64,000 nt of DNA. Origin: [Phialemoniopsis] sp. UDSM-2020. Lineage: Eukaryota; Ascomycota; Sordariomycetes; Thyridiales; Thyridiaceae. Numbering within the stretch: the first letter of the stretch is position 1; every line of letters begins with the position of its first letter. Shown one piece after another: positions 43,258 through 55,066 of the stretch. The notes below the pieces were generated by a model, which saw only the letters and a list, made by a program, of their open reading frames with translations, searched no databases and was not told where the DNA came from. The stretch lies in assembly GCA_018873225.1 (NCBI GenBank), contig JAEILZ010000004.1, positions 3,844,001 through 3,908,000 on the forward strand. The letters run 5' to 3'. A program made the position numbers and the translations under genes.

Positions 43258-46200
43258 AATATGACAGCGCTACAAAAAACAACAAGTCGACTACGGAGTA
43301 GGCCCCACGATAGGCAAGTCCCAAAGCAAATTGCAAATGGCATCAATCGGCCGTCACGGCGAAATTGATGTGCAACTTCCTCGCCCCCGAAACTCACCGC
43401 TTCCCACGCGCTCGTCCCGTCCTGTGTCGAGGCCCGACAAGATACGCAGATGCACGCGCAATTGGCGATGTAGCTGTGCCGCGTACATTGATGCCTGGGA
43501 TGAGGCGAGCCCTCGGAATCGATTCCGAGGATCCTCGAACGCCACAGAGCTGGGACCAGCGCGTGTTGTTGGTGATGCAGCAAGAATAAGAGGGCTCGCG
43601 CTTGAAAGTCGCTTCACACGCATGTTGCATGTGCCAAGCAGCACACCAATCTGCATCTCTCTCTCGCATCTCACTTTTTCTCGGAATCGTCTCGCTGCAG
43701 TCAGCATCACCACCCCACGCTACGCTACGCCCACATCGGTGTCAATAACATCTCGCGTTGTTGGGGCTAGAGACAGCCCTAATGCGTGATCAGTCACAGC
43801 GAACATGCGAACATGCGACCAGACGGGCACTCTCTCGCGCGCCGTCAACACCCGGCCTCGACTGATCAGTGCTCTAGTTAACGTTAGACACTGCCGCGTC
43901 TGCACTGTGGTGTGTACATCACTGCCCGTTTGTAGCTACGGCCAGCCCGCTACAGAATCGAGGCCGTTAGCCAAGCTCCAAAGCAACACCCGGATGGCGC
44001 AACACACACCAGACTCTTCCCCTCTGAAGAAAAGGGCAGTCCCCCCAGGCCCTAGGTTCGGACCACTCGGCGGCCCCTCCACTAGCGGGCCGCGCTACGG
44101 CGACCTTTTGGGTGCTTTTATTAGCTTAGTCTTCGCGCCTCTTGGTGGGAGCCGACGCTGAAGGGTCCATCCATGCTGCCCATCGCCGACCACTGCTCTG
44201 TCCAGACAAAGTGCTTACCGATGTGTCGTTAGTGTCCCTAATGGCTCCTCAAGCTGCCTTAGCACCAGTCGAAGATCGTCGAGAAATCCTTCAAACTCTT
44301 TATTCTTCCTGCCTGCGCCCGTGTCTAAATCCTCCAAGCTTGCACCCTTTGGGCGTTGGCGGCTCCGCCAGACTGGTCAACGCCACCGGGGGTTCAGCAA
44401 GTAGAGCCCTGAACCCTGCCCCATGTTCGTCGCGATGGCGCACTTTGCTCGTATTGCGAGCGTCCGTCTCGCTGCCGCTTTGGGGAAGAGCTGGCAATTT
44501 AGAGTAGAGCCGAGCGAGCGGCGCACCCCTGTGCTACAGGCAGTCTTTTGCGCAAAGCCATGCGTCACCCAAGACAAGAGGAGGACCACTGTCATGGATA
44601 ACGTTAACTACTGGGGAAAGCAAGGGAAGGTAGCACGATTGCGCGGAACAGACGGGGAGTGACGGAAAACGCCTTTGGAGAATCTTCAGCGTTATCGCCT
44701 GCCTGTACCAGGGGTGCGCGCGCGTGCTATCAAACCGAGAAGCGAGCAAAAAGAAAAAAAAAGCCTCTCTCAGCCTCAGCTTGGCGCAACAAACGGCGTT
44801 CGTACACCCTGCAATTGGTGTAGACAAAGCAAACAGGTAAAGTGAGCCATCACATAATTAATCAGATTGATGGATGTTAGCTGCAAGATCATGCTCAGGT
44901 AGCCCTCCAATTAGTGACGAGTCGATGATGAATCCGGGCCAACGATACAGAGAGGGTCCTGGAGCTACTCCGTGAATAGATCGCCTAGGGAGCCAAGCGG
45001 ACCCGGCTCCGGCGCCGTGGCGTCGTCGCTAACGTCCAATATTCTGCAGGTGTACAGCGGCGCCAGGACCGCACCCGCGGAAACGTCTAGCCAACGACAC
45101 ACATTTTCCGATAAGGACACTGGATCAGATCAGGAACAGAGAGAAGAAAAGGACCCAATAGACGCTCCCATGCACTCTCGCCCGCCCCCGTCGGCTCCGT
45201 CCCATCTCTGAGGTACACTACAAGAGAGGGCTGAGTAGAGCAGACTCGCGTGCTCGCCAAGAGCGTTGGCATCATCTTGGTCCCGGCAACGCGAAGAAAG
45301 GGTCTTTGCCCCTTTCGAGATATGGGATCCGAGTGGCTTACAATACAAGTCCTCGTCTCGTTCACACAAAAGTGCGTTCGTCGAAGACGCTGGCTGTACC
45401 CGGTATTTTGTGATCATCAGTCGGCTTGCAGATGCTGCGTCTCAAGTTTCGCAATCCTGTCCCATCCCCACAGGCGTGGCGTTTCACAAAGATGGTCCGC
45501 GCCCGCGCTCAAGGTAAAAAATGGAGAGAGAGTTATTATGAAGGAATAATAAGCAAAGAGAAAGCGGAGTCATTTGCACCTGTCAAAAGTTCGCAAAAAC
45601 CAGGTCCCCGTTGTCCTTAATAGTTTTGCAGATATTGCGCAAGGATCATTGCACCCCATGCACAGCAAGTGTACAGACGTTGAATCCGAACGATTCGACC
45701 GTCGATTCTCAGAAGTTCAGCCCAAGGACTCAGCTATCATACAGCACTATTCATTTGCCATGCCGTCATCGTGCTCAAGCTAAGGTACCGGATCTCACCA
45801 TCGTGGCCGCGAAGTGTACGATAGTGCGTTCCTGATTGATAGCTCGCTTTCCCAACATCAAAAGTCCCTACGAAGTACGTGGGGTGAGACTTTGGAGATC
45901 GCCGCGTTTCGTGCACCGCTCTCTCTATGCTTACATTCCCTGCAAGCTTACTTACAGTTCCCCTCTTCCTTCTTGATCACCCGTAAGGATTGTTTGTATG
46001 CGGAACAGACACCTGGCGACCAGGCACAGGTGACGATGCGTCATCAATGATCCTTCCTACACCGGGTCACACCGGGGACTGGCTGGCCCGTGCAATGCGG
46101 CTGACTGTCGACCGTTGCCTGTTGGTCGCTCGCTGTTTGCCCTCTGTCGCACCAGCGGGCGTGTTTGCTCCCACCCCCTTGCTGTTGCGGTTTCGGAGCA

Positions 46201-48336
46201 CTGTTTGTCGTCACCGACGTAATTCCTTAGCCTTCGCGGAAGCATTGCTGACTTGCGGAGCAATGGCTTGTTTGGTGCATCTACACCCGGGACGAGGGGG
46301 ACATGGCATTGCTAGCCTGTTAGTTGGTGTTTGCTGAGTGTTGCGGTGTGCGACGACAAGACCGCTTGGACGTTGCTGAATGGGCGCGCCCGTTTCGTCA
46401 CAGTTCTATCACACGTGCTGGGCTTTGTTACCACCTGGTGGTGTAACCCATTGCTTTCATGGCATTGTCGTCGGTCATTCGGCGCCACCTGGTCAGGGTC
46501 CAGCTCAGCCCAGCCAAGCCCCCCAGAAATGGGATTCTCGAATGGTCGATGCAGAAAGGGGATTCTCTTTGTGTAAGCTGAGGCGGGAACATCCTACGAG
46601 GCGGTGTGCATCACAAATTGTGTGGATGAAGTCGATCGACGATAGATTTGTGGGAGAGTAGCTCCTATTCCGTGCCTCTTCCTACCGTCTCAATCTCCTG
46701 TCCTGCCATGCTTCCGTCTCCTCTCGATGCGTACCTGCATCCAGTCAATAGTCTCGGGTAGCTGTACACACCCCGAGGGTTCAGCCTCAGGGTCTTTTCA
46801 CAACATTCCGTTGGGGAGCGGCAGGTAGCGAGGGCTTGCTCAGGAAAAGTCCATGCGCGTCAGCTGTCCTTCCAGAATGGCCTTATGGTGACGTCTTTTT
46901 GCAAGCCACTCCTTCGAAAGGGGAAAGACATTATAGACATGTTTGCTTGTTTCTTCCTGTCAGGAGAAAATTGGCTCTGCGCGACATCACTCTGCAAGGC
47001 AAGGGATTTTTAAGCGCGTCATTCGAGCCGCGTGGGGAAGGACATATTGACAGCTAGGCCGCGATGAGGGCAAGAGGCTAGAAGGGGTGCTTCCTTGCGA
47101 TTGGATGGCATGCAGCTTGACAGTCTGCAAGTGTGTGCCCAGGCCAACAAAGGTGAGACATTGATAATCGCGGGGCTGCCGGGTATGGGCTTGTCCCGTG
47201 TGGCGGCGGCCGCGTGCCGTGCCGAGCCGTTACTCACGGACCGGGGGAATGACTTGAACTATGTCACCTGCTGTGGTAAGGGGGTCTTCTGAGAAAAGAG
47301 GAAACAGCTATTGTGTGTGATGAAAGAGTTTGATTCTTGATTTCGTCACGCGATGTTACCCTGGGCTGTGATGTGGAAGGCTTTCCTCGGGGTCCGTGTT
47401 TAGCATATCCATGTGTTTCAAGTAACCAAGCAACTACTGTTAAAGCACATGGACTAGGTCGGCTCATTCATACTTTGAGTTCAGCTAACAGCTACTCTTC
47501 CTGTGCTTCTAGAGAAACCTCATGTGAAATACCTCGAGAAGTAACTAACGGCCCGGACCTCTTGTTCGTTAACTTATGGCGGATCCCTCGATCTCCAATC
47601 TGCAAGGAGATGCTGCTTGCAAGTTGTCTACTTCGATCTTCAAATCTGTAACTTTGATACATTTGCTTCCGAGGTCTGTTTGCTTGAAATTTCTGTCTGC
47701 CTGATCGGCGGTGGTAAGTTGATCGAGAGTTACAAGTAACACTGGATAAACAACAACGCTCGGTTGAACGGCTAAAATAACATTCAGGACAAGAGCTGGC
47801 AAGTTTCAATTTTTACATTAGTTTCAAAGGGCTACTTAGAACCCAAGACGAGATATCAACTTAGTAGTTGAAAAGGCTACTTGATTAAGGCTGCTTGCCC
47901 ATGGGGTTCTATGGTAATCATCGAGAGTCTGATGAACTATTAGACACTACCAGTTTTCCATCTTTTCTTCAGAATCCGACTCTCTGTCATGTCCGAGTGC
48001 TGTATCCCGTCGCCTCCAGTAAAAATTTACTGTCGTACTTGTCGACCAGAATTCTCCCTTAACGCCTCCCTCCGAATCTGAGACGTGGTTTTTAATGAAG
48101 TTGTTCATCGCTCGTGAAGATGAAGAGCATGGTCGTCAACTCTTCATTGCGCGGAGGCCCAAGTATTCCCGATCCGTAATGTCGTGATGTAATTGCACTT
48201 GGTTTGTGAGGCTACCAGTCGTAGTTGCGATGGCTCAAGTTCCTACTACCACAATGCCCAAAAAATGATTCCCCGGAGTGATACTAGCGTACAAGTATGC
48301 ACTCCTTAGGGGCCACAGACAGTCTCTTCCCCCACC

Positions 48337-48906
48337 CTACTCGATCCAAATGACTCCCTTTGCTCGAAGCGCGTCGTGGATGGAGTCGATGACCTCGACC
48401 GGGGTATGGTCGATTGGGTAGTCGTCGGCAACCTTGCCATATCGGGACCGTCGGTAATCGATGCGATCCTGGAGAATGTTCAGCTCGTTAGTGAGCTTGT
48501 CGACGAACATCTCGTCGTAGCCTTGATGGTACTCCGCGTAGTTGGGGGGAGTTGGTGGCTCTTGGAGGTAAATGCGAATGTGGTATGGCGACATCGCACG
48601 TCGCTCCGGCTCATCCAACTCCTCGACCTGGATGTAGGTGTGGCTATTGGGAGTCGAGGAGACAGAGTAGAAGGTCATCAGATCCTCCGAGTTGTTGGTT
48701 CGAGTTGGGGTTTGCTCGAAATAAAAGGTCTCCAACCCTTGGTGATTGCCGCCATGGGTTGTGGTCTGATCGTCGACAGCTAGACCAGCTGCTTCGTCGT
48801 TGCGTGAAGCGTCTATCGTTCGGAACTGCGAGCCTGGAGACTCGGGGCGAGCCTCGTCCTTGTAATCAACGGACAGGGCTGCCAGGGTAGTGTTGAGATG
48901 ATCCAT
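48337..48906 (-). CDS. hypothetical protein
   Basis: Single frame of 189 residues from the ATG at 48906; no family is recognised. The N-terminal half is polar and likely disordered, with repeated FYFEQTPTRTNNSEDLMTFY-like Tyr/Thr-rich sequence. The C-terminal third is more ordered: ELNILQDRIDYRRSRYGKVADD, then VEVIDSIHDALRAKGVIWIE as a predicted helix at the very end. It has no signal peptide or membrane helix. Even codon use and a clean terminal helix argue that it is real. Confidence 0.6.
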   Translation of the reverse strand: MDHLNTTLAALSVDYKDEARPESPGSQFRTIDASRNDEAAGLAVDDQTTTHGGNHQGLETFYFEQTPTRTNNSEDLMTFYSVSSTPNSHTYIQVEELDEPERRAMSPYHIRIYLQEPPTPPNYAEYHQGYDEMFVDKLTNELNILQDRIDYRRSRYGKVADDYPIDHTPVEVIDSIHDALRAKGVIWIE

Positions 48907-49522
48907 TGTGATGGTGGTGGTGTTCAAGGATCGGTTGTTGATGATGTTGTTAGGAAGGGGAGACGGAGACTGCTGTTGGATGAGTTGAGTTGAAGCAATT
49001 TTATATAGAGGGTGTCTTGACTATCTTCAGTGACTTTCGAACATGGACCATTCACCTCAGACAATTGAAAATGCACGATGGTGAATCCTGGTTGTGTATG
49101 CATGGCATGGTGATCTGCTTTTCTCTTCACTTGGACTGGGGCTAAGTAAAGTTTTGAACAAGACCAACATCGCTTTATAGTTCACCAGCGATGTTTGAAG
49201 TCATTGTGTACAAAGACAATGGACAAGGCAGTCGTTTCCTTAGTCCCTTGGTAGCTATCATTGTTCATTATCCTTGACCACAACTGGCCGGTCATTCACT
49301 GCTCTTCACTGCGTGCTGGTAATGACAGTGACCTCGATGCTGCGGTGTCATTAAAGAGTATTGAATAAATTGTTTGATATCATTCACAGCAGTGCACTCT
49401 TTATATGTGGATCGTTACCGAAAGTCGAGAGATGACACTGAAGTTTGCATCACAGTGAAACTTGTTTTGATCTAGCTTCCTATTTGCCTATCTACTGGTG
49501 ACAGGAAAACCAGTCAGATATT
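48907..49522. other. intergenic, no gene seen
   Basis: About 600 bases between two minus-strand genes. It would hold the promoter of the hypothetical gene and the 3' flank of the next. A TATATAG at 49000-49006 (+), read as CTATATA on the minus strand, is a possible core site. Confidence 0.4.
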
Positions 49523-50332
49523 TCAGCTCGTGCCTTTCATGCCATCCAGCACAGCAATGAGTGCAGGTGCAAAAGTGGCGGGATGTTCTTCAAAACCGCG
49601 AAGTCCACCTGGGACAATCTGGCGTGCACAGCCAAGAAGCTCGGCCTGCGCAGTTGTTGTCCGATCGTAGATTGATCCTTTGTTGTTCTCACCAGTGATG
49701 ATGGAGATTGAAACGTTGTTATCCACAATCTTGCGCAGGTCTGGACAGTACACAGTGAAGACCAGTAGTTCATGGTCCCAAAGGTTCTTGATATCTGCGC
49801 TAGAGGGCTTTGAAAGCACCGAATCCTTGTCAGAAGTTGGAATGCCTCCTTGAAACGCCATTTGGGCGGCTTCTTGTCCTTGGTTACGGTAGATTTCGAG
49901 CAGCTTAAAGGCGTGGTCGAGGTATACAGTCGAGTTGTCGAGGAGGACTGTTGTAGGTGCTTCGTGGACCACAACGCGGTCGAGGAACTCGGGATAGCTG
50001 ACGGCAAACTGGAAGGCTATGATGCCACCGCCGCTGTTGCCGAAGATGTTGGCCTTGGTGTGGCCCATCGCTTTGATGATGGCGATGATGTCGCGACACT
50101 GCTGGGCGGGGTTGAGCGGGCCAGGGTTGGTGACGGTGCTGTCGTTGGTCTGTCGGCGGTCGTAGGTGCACACAGTGAAGTGAGAGTCAAGATATTCAAA
50201 GATTGCATTGTATTGTCGCCCAATTCCGCCACCGCCGGGGATCATAATTAGGAGCGGACCCTCCCCCTGATACCAGTAGTGAAGCTGACAATCTTCAGTC
50301 AAGACTGAGGCTCGAGATGGGTTGAAGGGCAT
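49523..50332 (-). CDS. alpha/beta hydrolase
   Basis: Single exon, 269 residues from the ATG at 50332, with no signal peptide. The fold opens LHYWYQGEGPLLIMIPGGGG, has YDRRQTNDS, and the nucleophile elbow FGNSGGGIIAF. A late FEEHPATFAPAL carries the catalytic His candidate, and SIITGENNKG precedes it with the acid region. Cofactor-free haloperoxidase or epoxide-hydrolase-like members share this layout. Frame extends upstream to about 50659 without conserved sequence, so the internal ATG is chosen. It is divergent from the C2H2 regulator with 275 bases between starts. Confidence 0.85.
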   Translation of the reverse strand: MPFNPSRASVLTEDCQLHYWYQGEGPLLIMIPGGGGIGRQYNAIFEYLDSHFTVCTYDRRQTNDSTVTNPGPLNPAQQCRDIIAIIKAMGHTKANIFGNSGGGIIAFQFAVSYPEFLDRVVVHEAPTTVLLDNSTVYLDHAFKLLEIYRNQGQEAAQMAFQGGIPTSDKDSVLSKPSSADIKNLWDHELLVFTVYCPDLRKIVDNNVSISIITGENNKGSIYDRTTTAQAELLGCARQIVPGGLRGFEEHPATFAPALIAVLDGMKGTS

Positions 50333-50607
50333 TTTGTCTGGGGCGACTGTAACGATTCCACTCTCGTGAATTATTGTTTGTTTGAGAAGAAGAATCACCA
50401 CTACCTGACCATTCTCAGGGACTCGCCTTTTGTGTAAGTCGCAATTGCGGCGGAGACTCTCGGGGCGGCGGAGGCAAGCGGAGAAAAGCGGAGAAAGATA
50501 TTGTGGGGAAACATTTAAGTGACCACATCTTTCCCCGCAAGAAGGCTGTGCTCTTCTCCTCTTCTCTCCGCCGGGATCACCATCCGCCACACAGTGAATG
50601 GAGAGAG

Positions 50608-52852
50608 ATGGACGCAACGCAGGCAACGGGTGATCTGCCGAGATCTTCGCCAGGGCCACATGAACAAATCATCGTCTCAGGTCGGGACCGAGCTAGGTCT
50701 TGGAAGTGCGAAGCCTGTGGACAGCTGTTCAACAGGAAGGAACACCTTCAGAGACATCTCCGGTCACACACCAAGGAAAAGCCCTTTAGTTGCGAGATAT
50801 GCTCCAAGTCTTACACTCGACAGTAAGGGAATTAGTCGATGGCCTTTGCACAGGTCTACTGGTACATTTTGCTAATTACAAGCAGCGACTCATTGGCTCG
50901 GCATGCTCGAGTGCACCGAACACAATCCAATGGCCTCAAGCAGGCATCGCGAAATGAGTCCGTGACGGCCCCCGCCGAGGCCATCGTGAATGAAGCAGAG
51001 AGAATACGCCAGGAAGAGAGATTCGAAGGAGATGACATGGAGGTACCGAGCTTTGAATACGATTTCGACCCGTCTCTCTGGTTGCTTGGAGACGAGGTCT
51101 ATCAAAGCATTCAGCATGATCATACCTCCTTTCTGCCACAGCCCCTGATTACTGCACTTCCATCTGCAAATAATCGCCAGCAGCCCCGACATGTCCTTGG
51201 TGGGACATGCGAAGACAGATATGAGAGGATTCGGAACATGTGGCACACGCGACCTAACGCAGCCGACTTTGCCTCCCCACGACGCCCTCAGATGGGGAAC
51301 CGAGGCCACGTTGATGAGATGTACAGAGATGGTCTCTCTGACTATCTGCAGCTCGACTCGCCGCACTTTACGCTCCCTCCCGTGCATTTCTTGGTCCGTG
51401 ACCCTGATTCAAACCCAACTCTTCAGTCGAAGCTGTTGTCTAATCCGCTATGCAGAATCTTTGCATTAAGCTGTACTTTGCAAAAGTGCATCCGGTCTTT
51501 CCAATCGTCCACGCTGCTTCATTTCGACCCTCGTCAGAGAACGCTTTACTAGTGTTGTCTATCTGTTCTTTGGGTGCCCTCTTCATCGCATCGCCTGGCG
51601 CCAAGGCGACTGGAAGGGGGATATATCTGAGACTCAATAAGGCGGTCATGGCATCGGTAAGGTTTGCTTCACTAGTGACTTCAATATGCGGTTTAACTCT
51701 GACCTCTGATTCTTGTAGTGGGAGAGGCATCTCTATCAAGGAGGGCGCGAGGCCTTGTCAGTAGTGCAGGCTGCATTTCTGAACCAGACATTTGGCATGC
51801 TGTCAGAAAACCCGAACGATCTGTTCCTGGCTGAGACATTCCATGGCAATGTCATCGCCTGGGCTCGTCAGGCTGGCATTTTCAAGATCAAAGACGCGCT
51901 TGATTCCGTAGATAAGACAGAGATATCGGACCGCGAGCAAGCTTGGAAGTCCTGGATCCAGGCCGAGGAGTCGGCCAGAGTGGTCCTAGCCTTGCACATC
52001 CACGATGCTGAGTTCTCCGCCATCTTCCACCATGAACCTCTTCTTCGACACCAACGGCAGAAACTGCCTCAATGCGCATCAGAGGCACTGTTCTCAGCAC
52101 CATCCTCCTCAAAGTGGCATGACATGCTACGTCCTCGCGAGGAAAATGCATCAGGCACAGCATCATCACAACACACGGATTTGCCAGCTTTACTGTACAA
52201 CTACGCTTCAGTCGGAGGTGTTCATGCTTCATTGGGTGAGGTAGAACCTGGTGTTTCTGGGGATGAGAGAACAGTTCACTGGCGCGCACAGCTGGAGCAT
52301 TGGCTCCAGACGTGCTCGGTGAATGCGGAAGATGATCCATGCTGCCTCCTCGTCTTCTGGCATAGAGCTTGCATGTCGCTCTACGGCAGTATAGAGCTGT
52401 TGGAGCGCGTTATTGGCTGCGATGGGACACCACCATCAAGCGATGACAAGCGTTTGGTGCAGAAATGGGCCAACGAGGTGGGTGGCAGATATTGCGCCGC
52501 GCATGCTGTCATGATTTTGCACCAGGTACAGGCATTGTCTAGCAAGATGGAACCAGCTATTCACGTCCCGAAAGCTCTTTTCGACGCCGGCCTCGTCATA
52601 TACTGCTTCGTCAAGTACTCACTACCGGGACCGAGAGCTCGTCAAATCGAGTTTGACTTGCCAGAACTGCACGGTCTCAAGGCGCTACCGACTACTCGCC
52701 CGTGGCCTTCGACCTTCCTAGTGGATTGTCTTACTTTGAACGAAATTGTCAATCTGCTCCGTGGCCACGGACATTGGGATATCTCGCTGAGATATGCTTC
52801 AGTCCTCGAGGTACTGATGGAGGACTTTGTCTTGAACCGGGAGCCTTCATGA
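50608..52852 (+). CDS. C2H2 zinc-finger transcription factor with fungal-specific domain
   Basis: Four exons, 50608-50822, 50886-51393, 51456-51656 and 51719-52852, encode 685 residues. Two tandem C2H2 fingers lie at the N-terminus: CEACGQLFNRKEHLQRHLRSH, and a second, CEICSKSYTRHDSLARHARVH, joined by splicing at intron 1 (given as two 21-residue units only by motif: Cys-x2-Cys-x12-His-x3-His each). The fungal_trans region follows in exons 3-4 (FAKVHPVFPIVHAASF, LLVLSICSLGALF, then WERHLYQGGREALSVVQAA and FHGNVIAWARQAG). This combination is common for regulators of small metabolic modules. Intron 2 uses a GTCCGT donor and is inferred from frame; the other two are GTAAGG. Confidence 0.88.
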
Positions 52853-53381
52853 CATCGTGGAGCTGGGGTACAGTTGGATAGAGCTGATAGCAAGAAGATG
52901 TATAATTGGCTCGAGTACTTCGCTTGTTGTCTCGGCAAGCACCGAAGCTCTGCCGGGGTAAAGGATACCCAAAGCGAGGACATGAAGCGCAAGGTTCAGT
53001 GCCAGCAACCTTGCGTACGGATGGCAGCATCCATGCAGTCCCCCGGATGTCTCAGCTGTCCTACGACTTACGTCACTCAAGTATGGAGGAAATTCTTTGC
53101 CGTTGACTTGTGGTGAGCCCCTCATTTGATCTGCCAGGGTCGCAGGACGATACCCGAACCAACACACCCCTTTCATCAAGGCGTGTCGATCCCCGCACGC
53201 TAAGCGCCACCACAATGGATTGGCAGGTCACGCTGCATATGTGAAATTAGAGCTTCATTCGAGTACTTTAAGGTTGTCTTGAAGCTGTGGGCGTAGCTAG
53301 ATGATGGCCCAGGCAAGCTCAAATTCGTTGGCGACAATCCGTAAAAAGGTATCATCATAGTCCTTTGAACACACTTGCAAT
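52853..53381. other. intergenic, no gene seen
   Basis: About 530 bases between two plus-strand genes; likely 3' end of the regulator and promoter of the EthD gene. Confidence 0.45.
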
Positions 53382-54089
53382 ATGTCATCCGTGGATCGAA
53401 CCGTAGGGCACGAACGTATCGAACACAAGTTTACCCATTCAGAGCTCGATTACGAACATATCCATTATCAGCGTTAGTAGCCTCTCTTCTCCTGTTCAGG
53501 TGTGAATCAAGATACTTAAGCAGCTCGCAGCATGTGTCAAGGTGTCATTCTACTTCAAGAAGCTGCCCAATGTCTCTTTCGAGCACTTCCACAAGCACTG
53601 GGCGACGGTCCACGCTGATCTGACGGTCGGATCCAAGCCCTTCGCCCGTCACAAGGTTCTGCGCTATGTTCAGGTAAGTCTAGCCTCGAGACGCGCGCAG
53701 CTGCTCGATACTCAGACGCAAGACAGCATCATCAGTCCCCCGAAGATAAAGAGAGGCTCCGCAAGCTCGGTCACAACGTGCTCGACTACGATGGCTGCAG
53801 CACTCTTTGGCTGGCCACTTGGGAAGACTTTGACCTCTTCTTTAACAGCCCAGAGTATGCAGCGTTGTCCTCGGACTGCGACCACTTCTTGGACGTGACG
53901 TCCATCACTTCGTATGCTGGGTATGTACAGACATGTAATCTGTGCCTAGTCGAGCTCGTACTGGGTATAAATCTGCTTGGGCACCGAGAACTGATGCATC
54001 ATCACAGACACGACGTTATTGCTTTTGGGAAAGCTACGCCCGGAGTCGAAGACAGCGACGGTGTAACGCAGTATGCGAAGAGTGGTTAG
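53382..54089 (+). CDS. EthD-domain protein
   Basis: Four exons, 53382-53472, 53531-53673, 53727-53920 and 54008-54089, encode 169 residues, in frame throughout. EthD proteins adopt a dimeric ferredoxin-like fold and in fungi serve as small dehydratases or decarboxylases in aromatic polyketide pathways; bacterial EthD is linked to ether degradation. Seen: EHIHYQPCVKVSFYFKKLP, then FHKHWATVHADLTVGSK, HHQSPEDKERLRKLG and DYDGCSTLWLATWEDF. The FLDVTSITSYAGHDVIAFGK end is typical of the fungal type. No polyketide synthase is present in the window, so its role here is open. Confidence 0.9.
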
Positions 54090-55066
54090 GGAGGTACATG
54101 GTCGGGGGTCTGCAAGCAGCCGGGGGGTTGGATGTTCAAGTTATGGTCTGTGTAGCATTGGGTGTTTGTAGGCGAGATAGCATCGTAAGCGAGTGCCCTT
54201 CAAATGGAACAGTCTAGACTCTGTGAAATACAATCGGTTAGCTATCTGTGATGATCAAGGGTGATTGATGAATGAGAATGTGGCAAGGCTGCTTACTATT
54301 CAGCTGTACCAAGGAAGACTGCTCTAGGCACACCCGTCGCGTCACTGAGTGTATCTCACTGCCGGACTAAGGCTGGCTGGCCCAGCGGCATTTCTAGTGT
54401 AAAAACACGAGTTCGAGAGGAATTGTCCCGAGGCCAAGGTCGTGGGGAATCCGACATATCGAGTCAGAATTCTGCCCCTAAATCAGGCCACTGGGCTGGG
54501 GAATGCAGTGAGGCACAGGCCTGGAAAGCTTGAAAAGCCTCAGGGTCATGTTTTCCGGGCTGGATCGACGACCCCAAGCTATCGCGCTCTGTGAGATGGT
54601 GCATCTAAACTCAGCTGGGCGAGTGGGGCCGGACATAAACATTTGCAAGCTTCTGTTAAGTCATAGCGCCCGTTTGGCCTGGTTGCAAGGTGACTTTAGC
54701 GGGCTCGCTGGGCCTAATCCGGCAAAGATCATACGGGATATGGGCTTAAGCTCTCCTCTCCCCAAGCTGCCACCTCATTACCCCAGAGGGAGCATGCTCC
54801 ACAAGGAATCTGGGGAAGGGGGACTGGAAAAGCAGAACCGCCTAGTTATCCATCCAAAGGCTACGGCATCTGCATCGCTGAGTGAGCACCCGGATTCGGT
54901 ATCCGCGCCCGGAATGGAAGACCCTGGATTGACGCGAGCGCGCTTGAGGCTGCTCTTTTCGCTATAATATCTCTTAGATAGACCCATGTTAGCAAGCAAA
55001 AATACACTGCGCAAAGCAAGCTTAATCGCCCAGTTCACTACCACTCTGCCCGTTGAAAACAGAAAC
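54090..55066. other. intergenic, no gene seen
   Basis: About 980 bases. A 145-residue plus-strand frame at 54530-54967 is not supported. Probably the promoter of the MFS gene. Confidence 0.45.

Larger units (their letters stand above)
37068..48336. other. about 11 kb with no recognisable gene
   Basis: Both strands hold only short or unsupported frames; the longest, 228 residues at 40341-41027 (-), 205 at 38620-39237 (+) and 198 at 39730-40326 (+), show no motif, splice logic or neighbour frame. Base composition is unremarkable, not A/T-rich as in RIP-mutated repeats. There are short tandem repeats near 37.8-37.9 kb and an 18-base palindrome at 43240. It includes the upstream side of the RasGEF gene. 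Untranslated leaders, non-coding RNA or poorly conserved genes with very small exons remain possible. Confidence 0.5.
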
